Origin: Bordetella genomosp. 10
GTDB taxonomy: Bacteria; Pseudomonadota; Gammaproteobacteria; Burkholderiales; Burkholderiaceae_B
Direction of reading: 5' to 3'
Assembly (NCBI RefSeq): GCF_002261225.1
Contig: NZ_NEVM01000001.1
Location: forward strand, 1,116,001-1,180,000
Length of the DNA: 64,000 nt
Position numbers and translations under genes: made by a program. The number at the start of each line of letters is the position of its first letter. Within the stretch, counting starts at the first letter, position 1. The notes under the pieces are model-generated. The model was given only the letters and a program-made list of their open reading frames with translations. It was not told the origin of the DNA and made no database searches. Positions 26,336 to 34,343 of this stretch are shown one piece after another.

Positions 26336-27940
26336 TCAAAACCCCGCCGCCAGGCCGTCGCGGCGGCTGTCGCTGGCGGCCACATAGCCATCGACGGCCG
26401 GGTCGCCCAGGCGCCAGATGAACTGGCCGGACCCGAAATCCATATAGGGATCCTCCAGGCCTTCCAGCACGTGGCCGCGCGCGCGCAGCGCCTCCTGCAC
26501 GGCCGCCGGCATCTCGGGCTCGACGTCCACCGAGCGTCCGTGGTTCCATTTCCAGCGCGGCGCGTCGCAGGCGGCCTGCGGCTGCTGGCCGTAGTCCAGC
26601 ATGCGCACCAGCGTCTGCAAATGCCCCTGCGGCTGCATATTCCCGCCCATCACGCCGAAGCTCATGACGGGCGCGCCGTCGCGCATGAGGAAGCCGGGGA
26701 TGATGGTGTGGAAAGGGCGCTTGCCGCCCGCCACCACGTTGGGGTGGCCGGGCTGCATGCTGAATCCGTGGCCGCGGTTCTGCAGGCTGACGCCCGTGCC
26801 GGGCACCACCACGCCGGAGCCGAAGCCCATGTAGTTGGACTGGATGAAGCTGATCATCATGCCGTTGCGGTCGGCGGCGGTCAGGTACACGGTGCCGCCG
26901 CGCGGCGCGTGGCCACTGCTGAAATTCCGGGCGCGGTTCATGTCGATCAGGCGCGCGCGTTCCGCCAGATAGGCCGGATCCAGCAAGGCCTCCGCGCCCA
27001 CTTCCATGTGCGCGCCGTCGCCCACGTGGGCGTAGACGTCGGCGAAGGCCAGCTTCATGGCCTCGATCAGCAGATGCTGCGTATCCGGATGGTCCACCGG
27101 CCGCGCCGCCACGTCGAAATGCCGAAGGATGCCCAGCGCGATCAGGGCCGCGATGCCCTGGCCGTTGGGCGGGATCTGGTGCAGCGTGTAGCCCCGGTAG
27201 CCTTGCGCCAGCGGCGCGACCCATTTGGGCTGGTAGTCGCGCAGGTCGGACAGCGTCATCGCCGCGTCGTGCGCCTGCGCATGCGCCACCAGCTTGTGCG
27301 CCGTCTCGCCTTCATAGAAGTCGCGCCCGCCGGTGGCGGCGATGCGCTTGAGCGTAGCGGCCGCGCCCTTGAGTACGAAATGCTCGCCGATCGCGGGCGG
27401 CCGTCCACGCGGCAGGAAGTGCTCGGCGAAGCCGGGCAGGGGCTGCAGGCTGTCGGCCTGCGCCGCCCATTTTTGCTGCACGACGGGCGACACCGCGCAG
27501 CCGCGCTCGGCATACTCGATGGCGGGCGCCAGCACGTCGGCGAAGGCCAGGGCGCCCATCTTCCCGTGCAGGGCGGCCCAGCCCGCGACGCAGCCCGGCA
27601 CGGTCACGCTGTCCCAGCCGCGCATGGGAATGGCGCCGTTGTGCTTGCGCTTGAAGTAGTCCACGCACCACGCCGAGGGCGCGCGGCCCGACGCGTTGAT
27701 GCCATGCAGGCGCGCGCCGTCCCAGACGATGGCGAAGCAATCCGAACCGAGGCCGTTGCTGACCGGCTCGACCAGCGTCAATACGGCCGCCGCGGCGATG
27801 GCCGCGTCCACCGCGTTGCCGCCGCGCTCCAGGATGCGCAGCCCGGCCTGCGCGGCCAGCGGCTGGGACGTGGCGACGACGTTGCGGGCGAATACGGGCG
27901 CGCGGGTGGTGCGGTAGGGGTTGTGCCAGTCGAAGGTCAT
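26336..27940 (-). CDS. Gamma-glutamyltransferase-family protein, probably cytoplasmic
   Basis: A 534-residue Ntn-hydrolase of the gamma-glutamyltranspeptidase family. The N-terminal part has the family phrase GGNAVDAAIAAAAVLTLVEP and GLGSDCFAIVWDG. Self-cleavage is expected before Thr350 in PRGGTVYLTAAD, giving the small subunit, which continues with ISFIQSNYMGFGSGVVVPGTG and the GVMGGNMQPQGH segment. No signal peptide is present, unlike classical periplasmic Ggt, so it may act on an intracellular amide or gamma-glutamyl compound. The gene stands 234 bases after the start of the dehydrogenase gene and could be co-transcribed with it. Confidence 0.88.
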   Translation of the reverse strand: MTFDWHNPYRTTRAPVFARNVVATSQPLAAQAGLRILERGGNAVDAAIAAAAVLTLVEPVSNGLGSDCFAIVWDGARLHGINASGRAPSAWCVDYFKRKHNGAIPMRGWDSVTVPGCVAGWAALHGKMGALAFADVLAPAIEYAERGCAVSPVVQQKWAAQADSLQPLPGFAEHFLPRGRPPAIGEHFVLKGAAATLKRIAATGGRDFYEGETAHKLVAHAQAHDAAMTLSDLRDYQPKWVAPLAQGYRGYTLHQIPPNGQGIAALIALGILRHFDVAARPVDHPDTQHLLIEAMKLAFADVYAHVGDGAHMEVGAEALLDPAYLAERARLIDMNRARNFSSGHAPRGGTVYLTAADRNGMMISFIQSNYMGFGSGVVVPGTGVSLQNRGHGFSMQPGHPNVVAGGKRPFHTIIPGFLMRDGAPVMSFGVMGGNMQPQGHLQTLVRMLDYGQQPQAACDAPRWKWNHGRSVDVEPEMPAAVQEALRARGHVLEGLEDPYMDFGSGQFIWRLGDPAVDGYVAASDSRRDGLAAGF

Positions 27941-28044
27941 AGGGTGCTCGGGACGAAGACGGGTACGGGGTAAACCCGTACTTTAGCGTAAGCGATTGTG
28001 TGCACTGCACCAATTTGTTTGTCCCCCTGCCCATGCCGGCCCAT

Positions 28045-28104
28045 AAAAAATGCCCCCACGCCGCACGGCTTACGCCGCTTGCTGCCCCCCGAGGGGGCTT
28101 TTTT
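28045..28104. repeat. Dispersed palindromic element with T-runs
   Basis: Six A and TGCCCCC at 28045-28057 can pair with GGGGGC plus six T at 28093-28104, while an inner hairpin GCCCCC/GGGGGC (28084-28098) forms a shorter alternative. Either would work as a terminator, and the outer form could work in both directions. The core matches the element copies at 23.9, 32.2 and 62.4 kb. Confidence 0.75.
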
Positions 28105-28125
28105 ACCTTGGGGCGGCCCGGCGGT

Positions 28126-28152
28126 AAAAAAAAGGGCGCCTTGCGGCGCCCC
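28126..28152 (-). terminator. Terminator of the second tctB-tctA operon
   Basis: Read leftward, a seven-base stem GGGCGCC/GGCGCCC with a four-base loop is followed by eight T (the A-run 28126-28133 on the plus strand). It lies about 45 bases after the tctA stop. Confidence 0.9.
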
Positions 28153-28195
28153 GGAAGCGGGATGCGTGGCGGACCGCGAACGGCCCGCCGCCGCA

Positions 28196-29701
28196 TCAGC
28201 CTTCTTCGACGAAGGTTTCTTCGCGCTTCTTGCGGATCGAGGGCAGGGCGACGATCACGATCAGCGCGATGGCGGCGGCCAGCAGGCTGGCCGACAACGG
28301 ACGCGTGATGAAGGTCGAGAAGTCGCCGCGCGACAGCAGCAGGGCACGGCGGAAGTTCTCTTCCATCATGGGGCCCAGCACCAGGCCCAGCAACAGCGGC
28401 GCGCCTTCGCACTTCAGCTTGGACCAGACGTAGCCGATCACGCCGAAGGCCGCGGTGGTCATGATGTCGAAGGTGTTGTAGTTCAACGAGTACACGCCGA
28501 TCGTGCAGAACACCAGGATCGCCGGGAACAGCACGCGGTAGGGCACCTTGAGCAGCTTCACCCACAGGCCGATCAGCGGCAGGTTCAGGATCACCAGCAT
28601 CAGGTTGCCGATCCACATCGAGGCGATCAGGCCCCAGAACAGTTCCGGGTGGCTGGTCATCACCTGCGGGCCGGGCTGGATGTTGTGGATGGTCATCGCG
28701 CCCACCATCAGCGCCATCACCGCGTTGCCCGGGATGCCCAGGGTCAGCAGGGGGATGAAGGAGGTCTGGGCGGCCGCGTTGTTGGCCGATTCCGGACCCG
28801 CCAGGCCGGCCGGGTGGCCCTTGCCGAAGCGCTGCGGCTGTTTGGCGATCTTCTTTTCCAGCGTGTAGGAAGCGAAGGACGACAGCACCGCGCCGCCGCC
28901 GGGCAGGATGCCCAGGGCCGAACCCAGGGCCGTGCCGCGCACCACCGCGGGCCAGGCTTCCTTGAACTCTTCCTTGTTGGGGTAGAGCGAACCGATCTTG
29001 TCGGTGATGTCGACGCGGTTTTCCTTCTGCTCCAGGTTGGTCATGATTTCGGCGAAGCCGAACACGCCCATGGCGACGATGGCGAAGTCGATGCCGTCCT
29101 GCAGTTCGGGGATGCCGAAGTCGAAGCGGGCGACGCCGGAGTTCACGTCGGTGCCGACCATGCCCAGCAGCAGGCCCAGGAGAATCATGGCGATGGCCTT
29201 GGGCAGCGAGCCCGAGGCCAGCACCACGGCGCCCACCAGGCCCAGGCACATCAGCGAGAAGTATTCGGCGGGACCGAACTTGAAGGCGACTTCCGCCAGC
29301 GGGGGCGCGAAGGCGGCCAGCAGCAGGGTGGCCACGCAACCGGCGAAGAACGAGCCCAGGGCGGCGATGGCCAGCGCGGCGCCCGCGCGGCCGTTGCGCG
29401 CCATCTGGTGTCCGTCCAGTACTGTCACCACCGCGGATGTCTCGCCTGGCAGCGCCACCAGGATCGCGGTGGTCGAGCCGCCGTATTGGGCGCCGTAGTA
29501 GATGCCGGCCAGCATGATCAGGCCGGCCACGGGCGGCAGCACATACGTGATGGGCAGCAGCATGGCGATGGTCGGGACCGGGCCGATGCCCGGCAGCACG
29601 CCGATCAGCGTGCCCAGGATGCAGCCCAGCAGGGCGTACAGCAGGTTCTCCGGCGTGAACGCCACGCCGAAGCCCATCATGAGGTGATCAAACAATTCCA
29701 T
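28196..29701 (-). CDS. tctA: Tripartite tricarboxylate transporter large subunit TctA (second copy)
   Basis: A 501-residue polytopic membrane protein with the TctA landmarks: LIGVLPGIGPVPTIAMLLPITY, IYYGAQYGGSTTAILVALPGE, VGTDVNSGVARFDFG, LGIPGNAVMALMVGAM and MMEENFRRALLLSRGD. It is clearly paralogous to, but well diverged from, the copy at 22354, for example TTAILVALPGETSAV against GAILLNLPSHPPHAV in the substrate-path region, so a different substrate is likely. It starts 12 bases after the tctB gene. No TctC or regulator gene is adjacent. Confidence 0.94.
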   Translation of the reverse strand: MELFDHLMMGFGVAFTPENLLYALLGCILGTLIGVLPGIGPVPTIAMLLPITYVLPPVAGLIMLAGIYYGAQYGGSTTAILVALPGETSAVVTVLDGHQMARNGRAGAALAIAALGSFFAGCVATLLLAAFAPPLAEVAFKFGPAEYFSLMCLGLVGAVVLASGSLPKAIAMILLGLLLGMVGTDVNSGVARFDFGIPELQDGIDFAIVAMGVFGFAEIMTNLEQKENRVDITDKIGSLYPNKEEFKEAWPAVVRGTALGSALGILPGGGAVLSSFASYTLEKKIAKQPQRFGKGHPAGLAGPESANNAAAQTSFIPLLTLGIPGNAVMALMVGAMTIHNIQPGPQVMTSHPELFWGLIASMWIGNLMLVILNLPLIGLWVKLLKVPYRVLFPAILVFCTIGVYSLNYNTFDIMTTAAFGVIGYVWSKLKCEGAPLLLGLVLGPMMEENFRRALLLSRGDFSTFITRPLSASLLAAAIALIVIVALPSIRKKREETFVEEG

Positions 29702-29713
29702 GTCTGGCGCTCC

Positions 29714-30178
29714 TTAGTTCGAACCCAGGAAAGACGGCCACAGCGGGAAGATGAGGCCCAGGCCCTTGATGAACGCCAGATAGGAGAACACCACGAGGAA
29801 AATACCGTTGGCGACGGCGATCTTCCAGTTGAACTCATGGCTGGCCAGGCTGCTGACGACCACCAGGAGGAACACGGAGATATAGACGCCCAGGAACTTG
29901 AGGACCAGGCCGTAGAGAACGACCGAGCCGATCACCAGAAACACGACGCGCCAGTCGAAGCGGTCGACGTGGGTTTCGGTGGCCTTGGGCATCATGGATC
30001 CGATCAGGACCACGGCGCCGAGGAGGGCGAGTACGATGCCCAGCCAGAAGGGGAAATAGCCAGGCCCCATCCGGGCGGCGGTGCCCATCTGGTAGCTGGC
30101 GCCTTTCATTGCGAATCCCAGGCCCAGCGCGATGAACATCGCTCCGGCCCAGAAATCCTGCTTGTTGCGTAGCTGCAT
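29714..30178 (-). CDS. tctB: Tripartite tricarboxylate transporter small subunit TctB (second copy)
   Basis: A 154-residue membrane protein with four hydrophobic helices (for example AGAMFIALGLGFAMKGAS and FWLGIVLALLGAVVLIGSM) and the TctB motif MGPGYFPFWLG. It begins the leftward two-gene operon with TctA. The long region upstream (30179-31116) should hold its promoter; AT-rich sequence begins immediately before the start. Confidence 0.9.
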   Translation of the reverse strand: MQLRNKQDFWAGAMFIALGLGFAMKGASYQMGTAARMGPGYFPFWLGIVLALLGAVVLIGSMMPKATETHVDRFDWRVVFLVIGSVVLYGLVLKFLGVYISVFLLVVVSSLASHEFNWKIAVANGIFLVVFSYLAFIKGLGLIFPLWPSFLGSN

Positions 30179-31116
30179 GATTGTCTGCTCCCTAGTACAG
30201 CATGTGATAAACGTATTCAGGTGGATGTTTGCAAAGTGAAAGTAGATTCAAAGTAGAAAGATGGGCGAATGGTAAATGCTCTGATGCCAAACCGGAACCC
30301 TGTAATTTGGCTGAAAGGCTATGGTTTTCCCTAGATTTAGGGTTCATCGGGCAGGAAGTTGTAAGGATTACGCCAAAATGGCAGGCTTATGAAAGCTTAT
30401 TGAAAGTAAAAAGAAAGTGACCGGAAAGCGTGTCGGAAAGTTTGTCTCATGAAAAATACATGGGACCGGATGCGAGGGGCCGTCCAGGCGGCCGGACTAC
30501 CGGGTCTGTGTCACCGGATCCGGGGCAAAGTGCCGGGACCGCAGCTTTCAAAATCGGCTGGCCATTGACAGGGGGCGGGCGCCCCGCAGCCCGCCGGCGC
30601 CGGGCGCCTGCATCGCCCCTTGCTGCTATCCCCTGGCAGGCTGGAACGTCCCGGGCGGCCCTAAAGGCCCGCTTCCGCCCCCGCCCCCGCTCGCACGGGC
30701 TCCCTCACCGCACCGATTCCACTCCGGGCTGGCGACCGGGCGCGGTTCGCGTGACGAACCATGGCGTAGCGCCTGGGGAAGCACGGGCAAGAGTGATGGG
30801 GCCCCGGACGCAAGAACGCAATGGCGATGGGGAGCGTCTGCATGTCCTTGCGGAAGCGGCACATGACTCGCTCCGTTTGGAACGCAGGCCCCGGCACGCC
30901 TCGCCGCCTTGTCGATGTCGTCATCGACGCCGCCCGATGCGTGCCGCGCGTGATGCGCGTGATGCGCGAGCCCGCGTCTTCTTCTTATATATAGATACAG
31001 GGCAGCGCCCACGAAGCGACGCGCTCCCGCCCCTGTCCTTCCTACTGAATATTGCCAGGTATCACACGGTGCATTCCCCCGTGTTTCGTGGCGCGAGATG
31101 GTTTACGATAGCGCCC
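30179..31116. other. Long intergenic region with an AT-richer island
   Basis: No convincing gene is visible in these 938 bases. About 30185-30470 is markedly AT-richer than the rest of the window and carries repeated GAAAG motifs (for example at 30236, 30258, 30413 and 30423). A 63-codon frame at 30229-30420 shows no family features. From about 30520 to 30990 the sequence is GC-rich, with open frames on both strands that look like composition artefacts. An AT patch with TATATATAG near 30990 may be promoter sequence for the coiled-coil/zapA genes. Confidence 0.5.
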
Positions 31117-31563
31117 ATGCTGCAAGACCTCGACAATCTCGCTGCCCGGATCGGGCAATTGGTGCAACGCACGCGCCAGCTTCATGCTGAACGCGATGCC
31201 TTGCGGGCGCGCCTGCATCAGGCGGAGCAGGAAGCGCGTACCCTGCGTACCCGCTGCGACGAAGCGGACGCGCAAGTCCGGCAATTCCAGGAGCGATTGC
31301 AGAATTACGACAGCGAAGTCGGCGACCGCCTGGCCCAGGCCGAGGCGGCGGAGGCCACGCTGCGCGCCGAACTCGAACGGCACGTGCAGCAGTTGCAGTC
31401 GCTGGAATCGCAGGCCGCCGCGCGCGAAAGCGAATGGCAGTCGCGCCTGGCCGCGCGCGATACCGATATGCAACGCCTGCGCGTGGCCGCGGTGGCCGCG
31501 CGCGAACGCATCGATGCGGTCCTGGCACGCTTGCCCGGCGCCTCCGTGGGAGAGCAGGCATGA
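31117..31563 (+). CDS. Coiled-coil protein upstream of zapA
   Basis: A 148-residue protein that is almost entirely coiled coil: MLQDLDNLAARIGQLVQRTR, then continuous heptads rich in Glu, Arg, Gln and Ala up to about residue 120. ATG 31117 is used because upstream sequence is not protein-like. Many betaproteobacteria carry such a gene, sometimes annotated as a ZapB-like or TIGR02449-type cell division protein, directly before zapA. The ATGA overlap with zapA indicates translational coupling. A role in stabilising the FtsZ ring is inferred from its neighbour and shape only. Confidence 0.75.
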   Translation: MLQDLDNLAARIGQLVQRTRQLHAERDALRARLHQAEQEARTLRTRCDEADAQVRQFQERLQNYDSEVGDRLAQAEAAEATLRAELERHVQQLQSLESQAAARESEWQSRLAARDTDMQRLRVAAVAARERIDAVLARLPGASVGEQA

Positions 31564-31877
31564 GCATGGAGCGCTTCGAGGTTTCCATTCTTGGCCGTGA
31601 ATATTCCATGGCCTGCTCCACCGAGGAAAAGCCGCATCTGCTGGCCGCCGTCCGTCACGTCGACGTGTTGATGCAGCGTATCCAGGGGACGGGCAAGGTA
31701 TCGAGCAACGAACGCATCGCCGTGATGGCCGCCTTGCAGATCGCCGGCGAGCTGCTTGCCATGAAGGCGCCGGATGGCCCGCTGGGTGGTTTGGCAGTCG
31801 GCGACTTCAAGCGTAGAATCGAGGACATGAACTCCCTGCTCGATGACGCGCTGTCGGGCCAGGAGAAGTTGCTGTAA
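31560..31877 (+). CDS. zapA: Cell division protein ZapA
   Basis: A 105-residue protein with the ZapA pattern: N-terminal globular part (FEVSILGREYSMACSTEEKPHLLAAVRHVD), the SSNERIAVMAALQIAGELL segment, and a C-terminal helix ending LDDALSGQEKLL. ZapA tetramers cross-link FtsZ filaments in the division ring. The start ATG 31560 overlaps the preceding stop; a second ATG two codons later is also possible. The 6S RNA gene directly follows, the same order as in E. coli. Confidence 0.93.
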   Translation: MSMERFEVSILGREYSMACSTEEKPHLLAAVRHVDVLMQRIQGTGKVSSNERIAVMAALQIAGELLAMKAPDGPLGGLAVGDFKRRIEDMNSLLDDALSGQEKLL

Positions 31878-31924
31878 TCAGCACCACAAGTTTATAGACC
31901 AGGCGTTTCGAAAGTCTGGTTTCG

Positions 31925-32117
31925 GTTTGTCCCTGCAGTGCTCGTGACTGGACCATACATTCTCTGAACCTATGTCTTACGGCATACCGGTTGTGTGAAT
32001 GTGGAGCTAGCGTGATCGTCTCTCTGTCAGACGAACCCAATGTTCCTCCGATCGCGACCACCTTGAACCTCAGGGTTCGAGATGCCGGTCCTGACGGCAC
32101 ATGCGGGGCATCTCTCC
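31925..32117 (+). ncRNA. ssrS: 6S RNA
   Basis: The region after zapA has the 6S RNA arrangement. Closing-stem strands lie at 31931-31954 and 32087-32108 (GGACC with GGTCC, GTGC with GCAC, and a C-rich with a G-rich end). Between them are conserved segments comparable to E. coli 6S: CATACCGGTTGTGTGAATGTGG near 32000 and CACCTTGAACC followed by a complementary GGGTTC near 32060-32080. 6S RNA mimics an open promoter and sequesters sigma-70 RNA polymerase in stationary phase. Exact ends are estimated to within about ten bases. Confidence 0.88.
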
Positions 32118-32188
32118 AAGCGGGCCTGCCTGACGGCGGGTCCGCTTTGGTTTTTCTGGCGCATCCTTTTTTGCCGCCGGGCAACGGA

Positions 32189-32231
32189 AGCCCACCCTGT
32201 ACCCGCTTCGCGGGTGCCCCTCGAGGGGGCG
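32189..32231. repeat. Dispersed palindromic element copy after 6S RNA
   Basis: This block carries AGCCCACCC, a small hairpin (ACCCGCTTCGCGGGT) and the palindrome GCCCCTCGAGGGGGC, in the same order as the copy at 23940-23985. It separates the 6S RNA gene from the SIMPL-protein gene and could contribute to termination. Confidence 0.7.
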
Positions 32232-32278
32232 CGTCTCGTCCGGCCACGCGTGGAAGTCTTTATAGGGAGCACTGTTTT

Positions 32279-33055
32279 ATGCGCAAGCTTACGATCTCGT
32301 CCCCCTTCGAACGCCTTCTGACGCGCAGCGCCCTGGCGCTGGCCGCGGTGGCCGGCGCGGCGCCCATGGCGCAGGCGCAATCCACCCACGATGCCGCGCC
32401 GACGGCCGGCGCCGTGCAGGCGCCCGGCGCCACGGCGCCGCAGATGGCGCTCACGGCCTCCGCTTCCACGGACGTCCAGCCGGACACCGTGCTGATCACG
32501 CTGAACGCGGAAGTCGAGGCGGCCGATCAGCCGACCGCCGGCCGCAAGCTGAGCGCCGCGCTCGATGACCTGGTCAAGCGCGCGGGCGGCGTCGAGCACG
32601 TGACGGTGCGCACCGAAGGCTTCGGCGTCTGGCCGGTCAACACCGACAAGGGCAAGATAGGGGGCTGGCGCGGACAGGCAAGCATCGTGCTCGAGTCCAC
32701 GCAGTTCGATGCCGCCTCGGCGCTGGCGTCCAAGCTGTCCGACAAGAGCGCGATCTCGAACATCACCTTCCGGCTTTCGCGCAAGGCGCACGACGCCGCC
32801 GAACGCAAGCTGCTGACCGAGGCGGCGGAAAGCTTCCGCCAGCGCGCCTCGGCCGCGGCGTCGGCCTTCGGCTTTTCGGGCTACCGCATCGTCAAGCTGG
32901 ACCTGGGCGGGGGCGGCGGCAACGTCGTGCCCATGCCGCGCGCCATGATGGCGATGGCCAAGGGCGGGGGCGCGGCGCCGGCCGCCGACGTGCCCCTGCG
33001 GCCGGACACCGTCACGGTTTCGGTGGAAGTGTCCGGGACGATCGCCTTGCAGTGA
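32279..33055 (+). CDS. SIMPL (DUF541) domain periplasmic protein
   Basis: A 258-residue exported protein. ATG 32279 has AGGGAG upstream and gives a signal peptide ending near MAQA-QS (about residue 34). The mature part fits the SIMPL/DUF541 family: [24 protein letters not shown] at the start, [10 protein letters not shown], and a C-terminal [13 protein letters not shown] strand. Family proteins are periplasmic, oligomeric and linked to stress or kinase-associated roles; function remains unclear. The last 44 bases overlap the convergent lgt gene tail-to-tail. Confidence 0.85.
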   Translation: MRKLTISSPFERLLTRSALALAAVAGAAPMAQAQSTHDAAPTAGAVQAPGATAPQMALTASASTDVQPDTVLITLNAEVEAADQPTAGRKLSAALDDLVKRAGGVEHVTVRTEGFGVWPVNTDKGKIGGWRGQASIVLESTQFDAASALASKLSDKSAISNITFRLSRKAHDAAERKLLTEAAESFRQRASAAASAFGFSGYRIVKLDLGGGGGNVVPMPRAMMAMAKGGGAAPAADVPLRPDTVTVSVEVSGTIALQ

Positions 33056-33821
33056 AGACGTACAGTCCGATCCCCAGCAGGATCATGGGGATGGACAACC
33101 ACTGTCCCATGCTCAGGCCGCCGGCCAGCAGGCCCAGGAAATTATCGGGCTCGCGCGTGAATTCCACCAGGAAGCGGAAGCAGCCGTAGCCGATCAGGAA
33201 AACCGCGCTCACCTGGCCGGTGGGGCGCGGCTTGCGCGCGAAGACCCACATGATGATGAACAGGGCGATGCCTTCCAGCCCCAGTTCATAGAGCTGGGAA
33301 GGATGGCGCGGCACGCCGTCGCCCGCTTGCGGGAACACCATGGCCCAGGGCACGTCGGTGGGACGGCCCCACAATTCGCCGTTGATGAAATTGCCCAGCC
33401 GCCCCATGGCCAGCCCCAGCGGGATCAAGGGGGCGATGAAGTCGCTGACCATGAACAGCGACTGGCCGCGGCGGTGGGCGAAGAACAGCATTACCAGGAT
33501 CACGCCGATCAGGCCGCCGTGGAAGGACATGCCGCCCTGCCACAGGTAGAAAATCTCCAGCGGGTGCGAAAAATAGTAGCCCGGCTTGTAGAACAGGACA
33601 TAGCCCAGGCGCCCGCCGGCCACCACGCCGACCACGCTATAGAAGATCAGGTCCTCCAGGTCGCGCGCCGTGTAGCCGCCGGCAACCTTGCCGTGCGACA
33701 GGCGCCAGCGGCCCAATATATAGACCAGGCCGAAGCCGAACAGATACATCAGGCCGTACCAGTGCACGGCCAGCGGGCCGATCTGCACGGCGATAGGATT
33801 GAACTCGGGATAGCGCAGCAT
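33012..33821 (-). CDS. lgt: Prolipoprotein diacylglyceryl transferase
   Basis: A 269-residue enzyme with about seven membrane helices. ATG 33821 gives the expected N-terminus [23 protein letters not shown]. The Lgt signature [16 protein letters not shown] is present, along with the HGG-containing segment MSFHGGLIG and the catalytic-region RHPSQLYE. It transfers diacylglycerol from phosphatidylglycerol to the lipobox cysteine of prolipoproteins such as Pal in this window. Its C-terminal coding end overlaps the SIMPL gene by 44 bases. Confidence 0.96.
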   Translation of the reverse strand: MLRYPEFNPIAVQIGPLAVHWYGLMYLFGFGLVYILGRWRLSHGKVAGGYTARDLEDLIFYSVVGVVAGGRLGYVLFYKPGYYFSHPLEIFYLWQGGMSFHGGLIGVILVMLFFAHRRGQSLFMVSDFIAPLIPLGLAMGRLGNFINGELWGRPTDVPWAMVFPQAGDGVPRHPSQLYELGLEGIALFIIMWVFARKPRPTGQVSAVFLIGYGCFRFLVEFTREPDNFLGLLAGGLSMGQWLSIPMILLGIGLYVFTARRSSRTLPPKP

Positions 33822-33947
33822 GAGTGGGTTCGATAAACGGGTTGGCCAATACGTGGTTGAGGATATTAACCGGCGCGCGGCGCGGCTGATCGCGGCGGGC
33901 AATTCGGGTACGATCGTCCGCCATGAAGCTTGTCATGGAATCGTGCG

Positions 33948-34331
33948 ATGTTTTTTAGGATAGACAGCGCCTGGCGCTTGGCGTTCTGTGGCCTGCTGGC
34001 CCTCGCGGCCTGTCCCGCGGTGGCGCAGGACGGCCTTCCGGCGCCGGTGGCCGAATTGCTCCGGGGCAAGGTATGCCTCGGTTGCCACCAGGTCGACACG
34101 CCGCGCGTCGGCCCGCCGTTTCGCGCCGTGGCCCAGCGTTATGGCAGCCAGCCGGAGGCGCTGGACTATCTGGTGCAGTCCATCCGCAACGGCGGCCGCT
34201 ATCGCTGGGGCAAGCTGTCGATGGCCGCGCAACCGCAGGTCAGCCCCGACGAGGCGCGGCAGATCGCGCAATGGATCCTGACCCTGGCGCCCGCGCCGGC
34301 CGCCGCCGGCGCGGCGCCGGCCAAGCCCTAG
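33948..34331 (+). CDS. Small class I cytochrome c
   Basis: A 127-residue periplasmic protein. Start ATG 33948 gives a signal peptide (LAFCGLLALAACPAVA-QD); a TTG six codons earlier is an alternative. One haem-attachment motif CLGCH follows, and the axial Met is probably in GKLSMAAQP. The size fits cytochrome c551/c552-type electron carriers. A short Ala/Pro tail ends the protein. It stands divergent from lgt and convergent with the dioxygenase gene. The redox partner is unknown; the di-haem protein at 47915 is a distant possibility. Confidence 0.88.
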   Translation: MFFRIDSAWRLAFCGLLALAACPAVAQDGLPAPVAELLRGKVCLGCHQVDTPRVGPPFRAVAQRYGSQPEALDYLVQSIRNGGRYRWGKLSMAAQPQVSPDEARQIAQWILTLAPAPAAAGAAPAKP

Positions 34332-34343
34332 GGCCAGCGGATT

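Noticed and set aside
30229..30420. 63-codon AT-rich gene upstream of tctB
   Set aside because: No recognisable motif or good ribosome binding site; described instead as part of the intergenic island.
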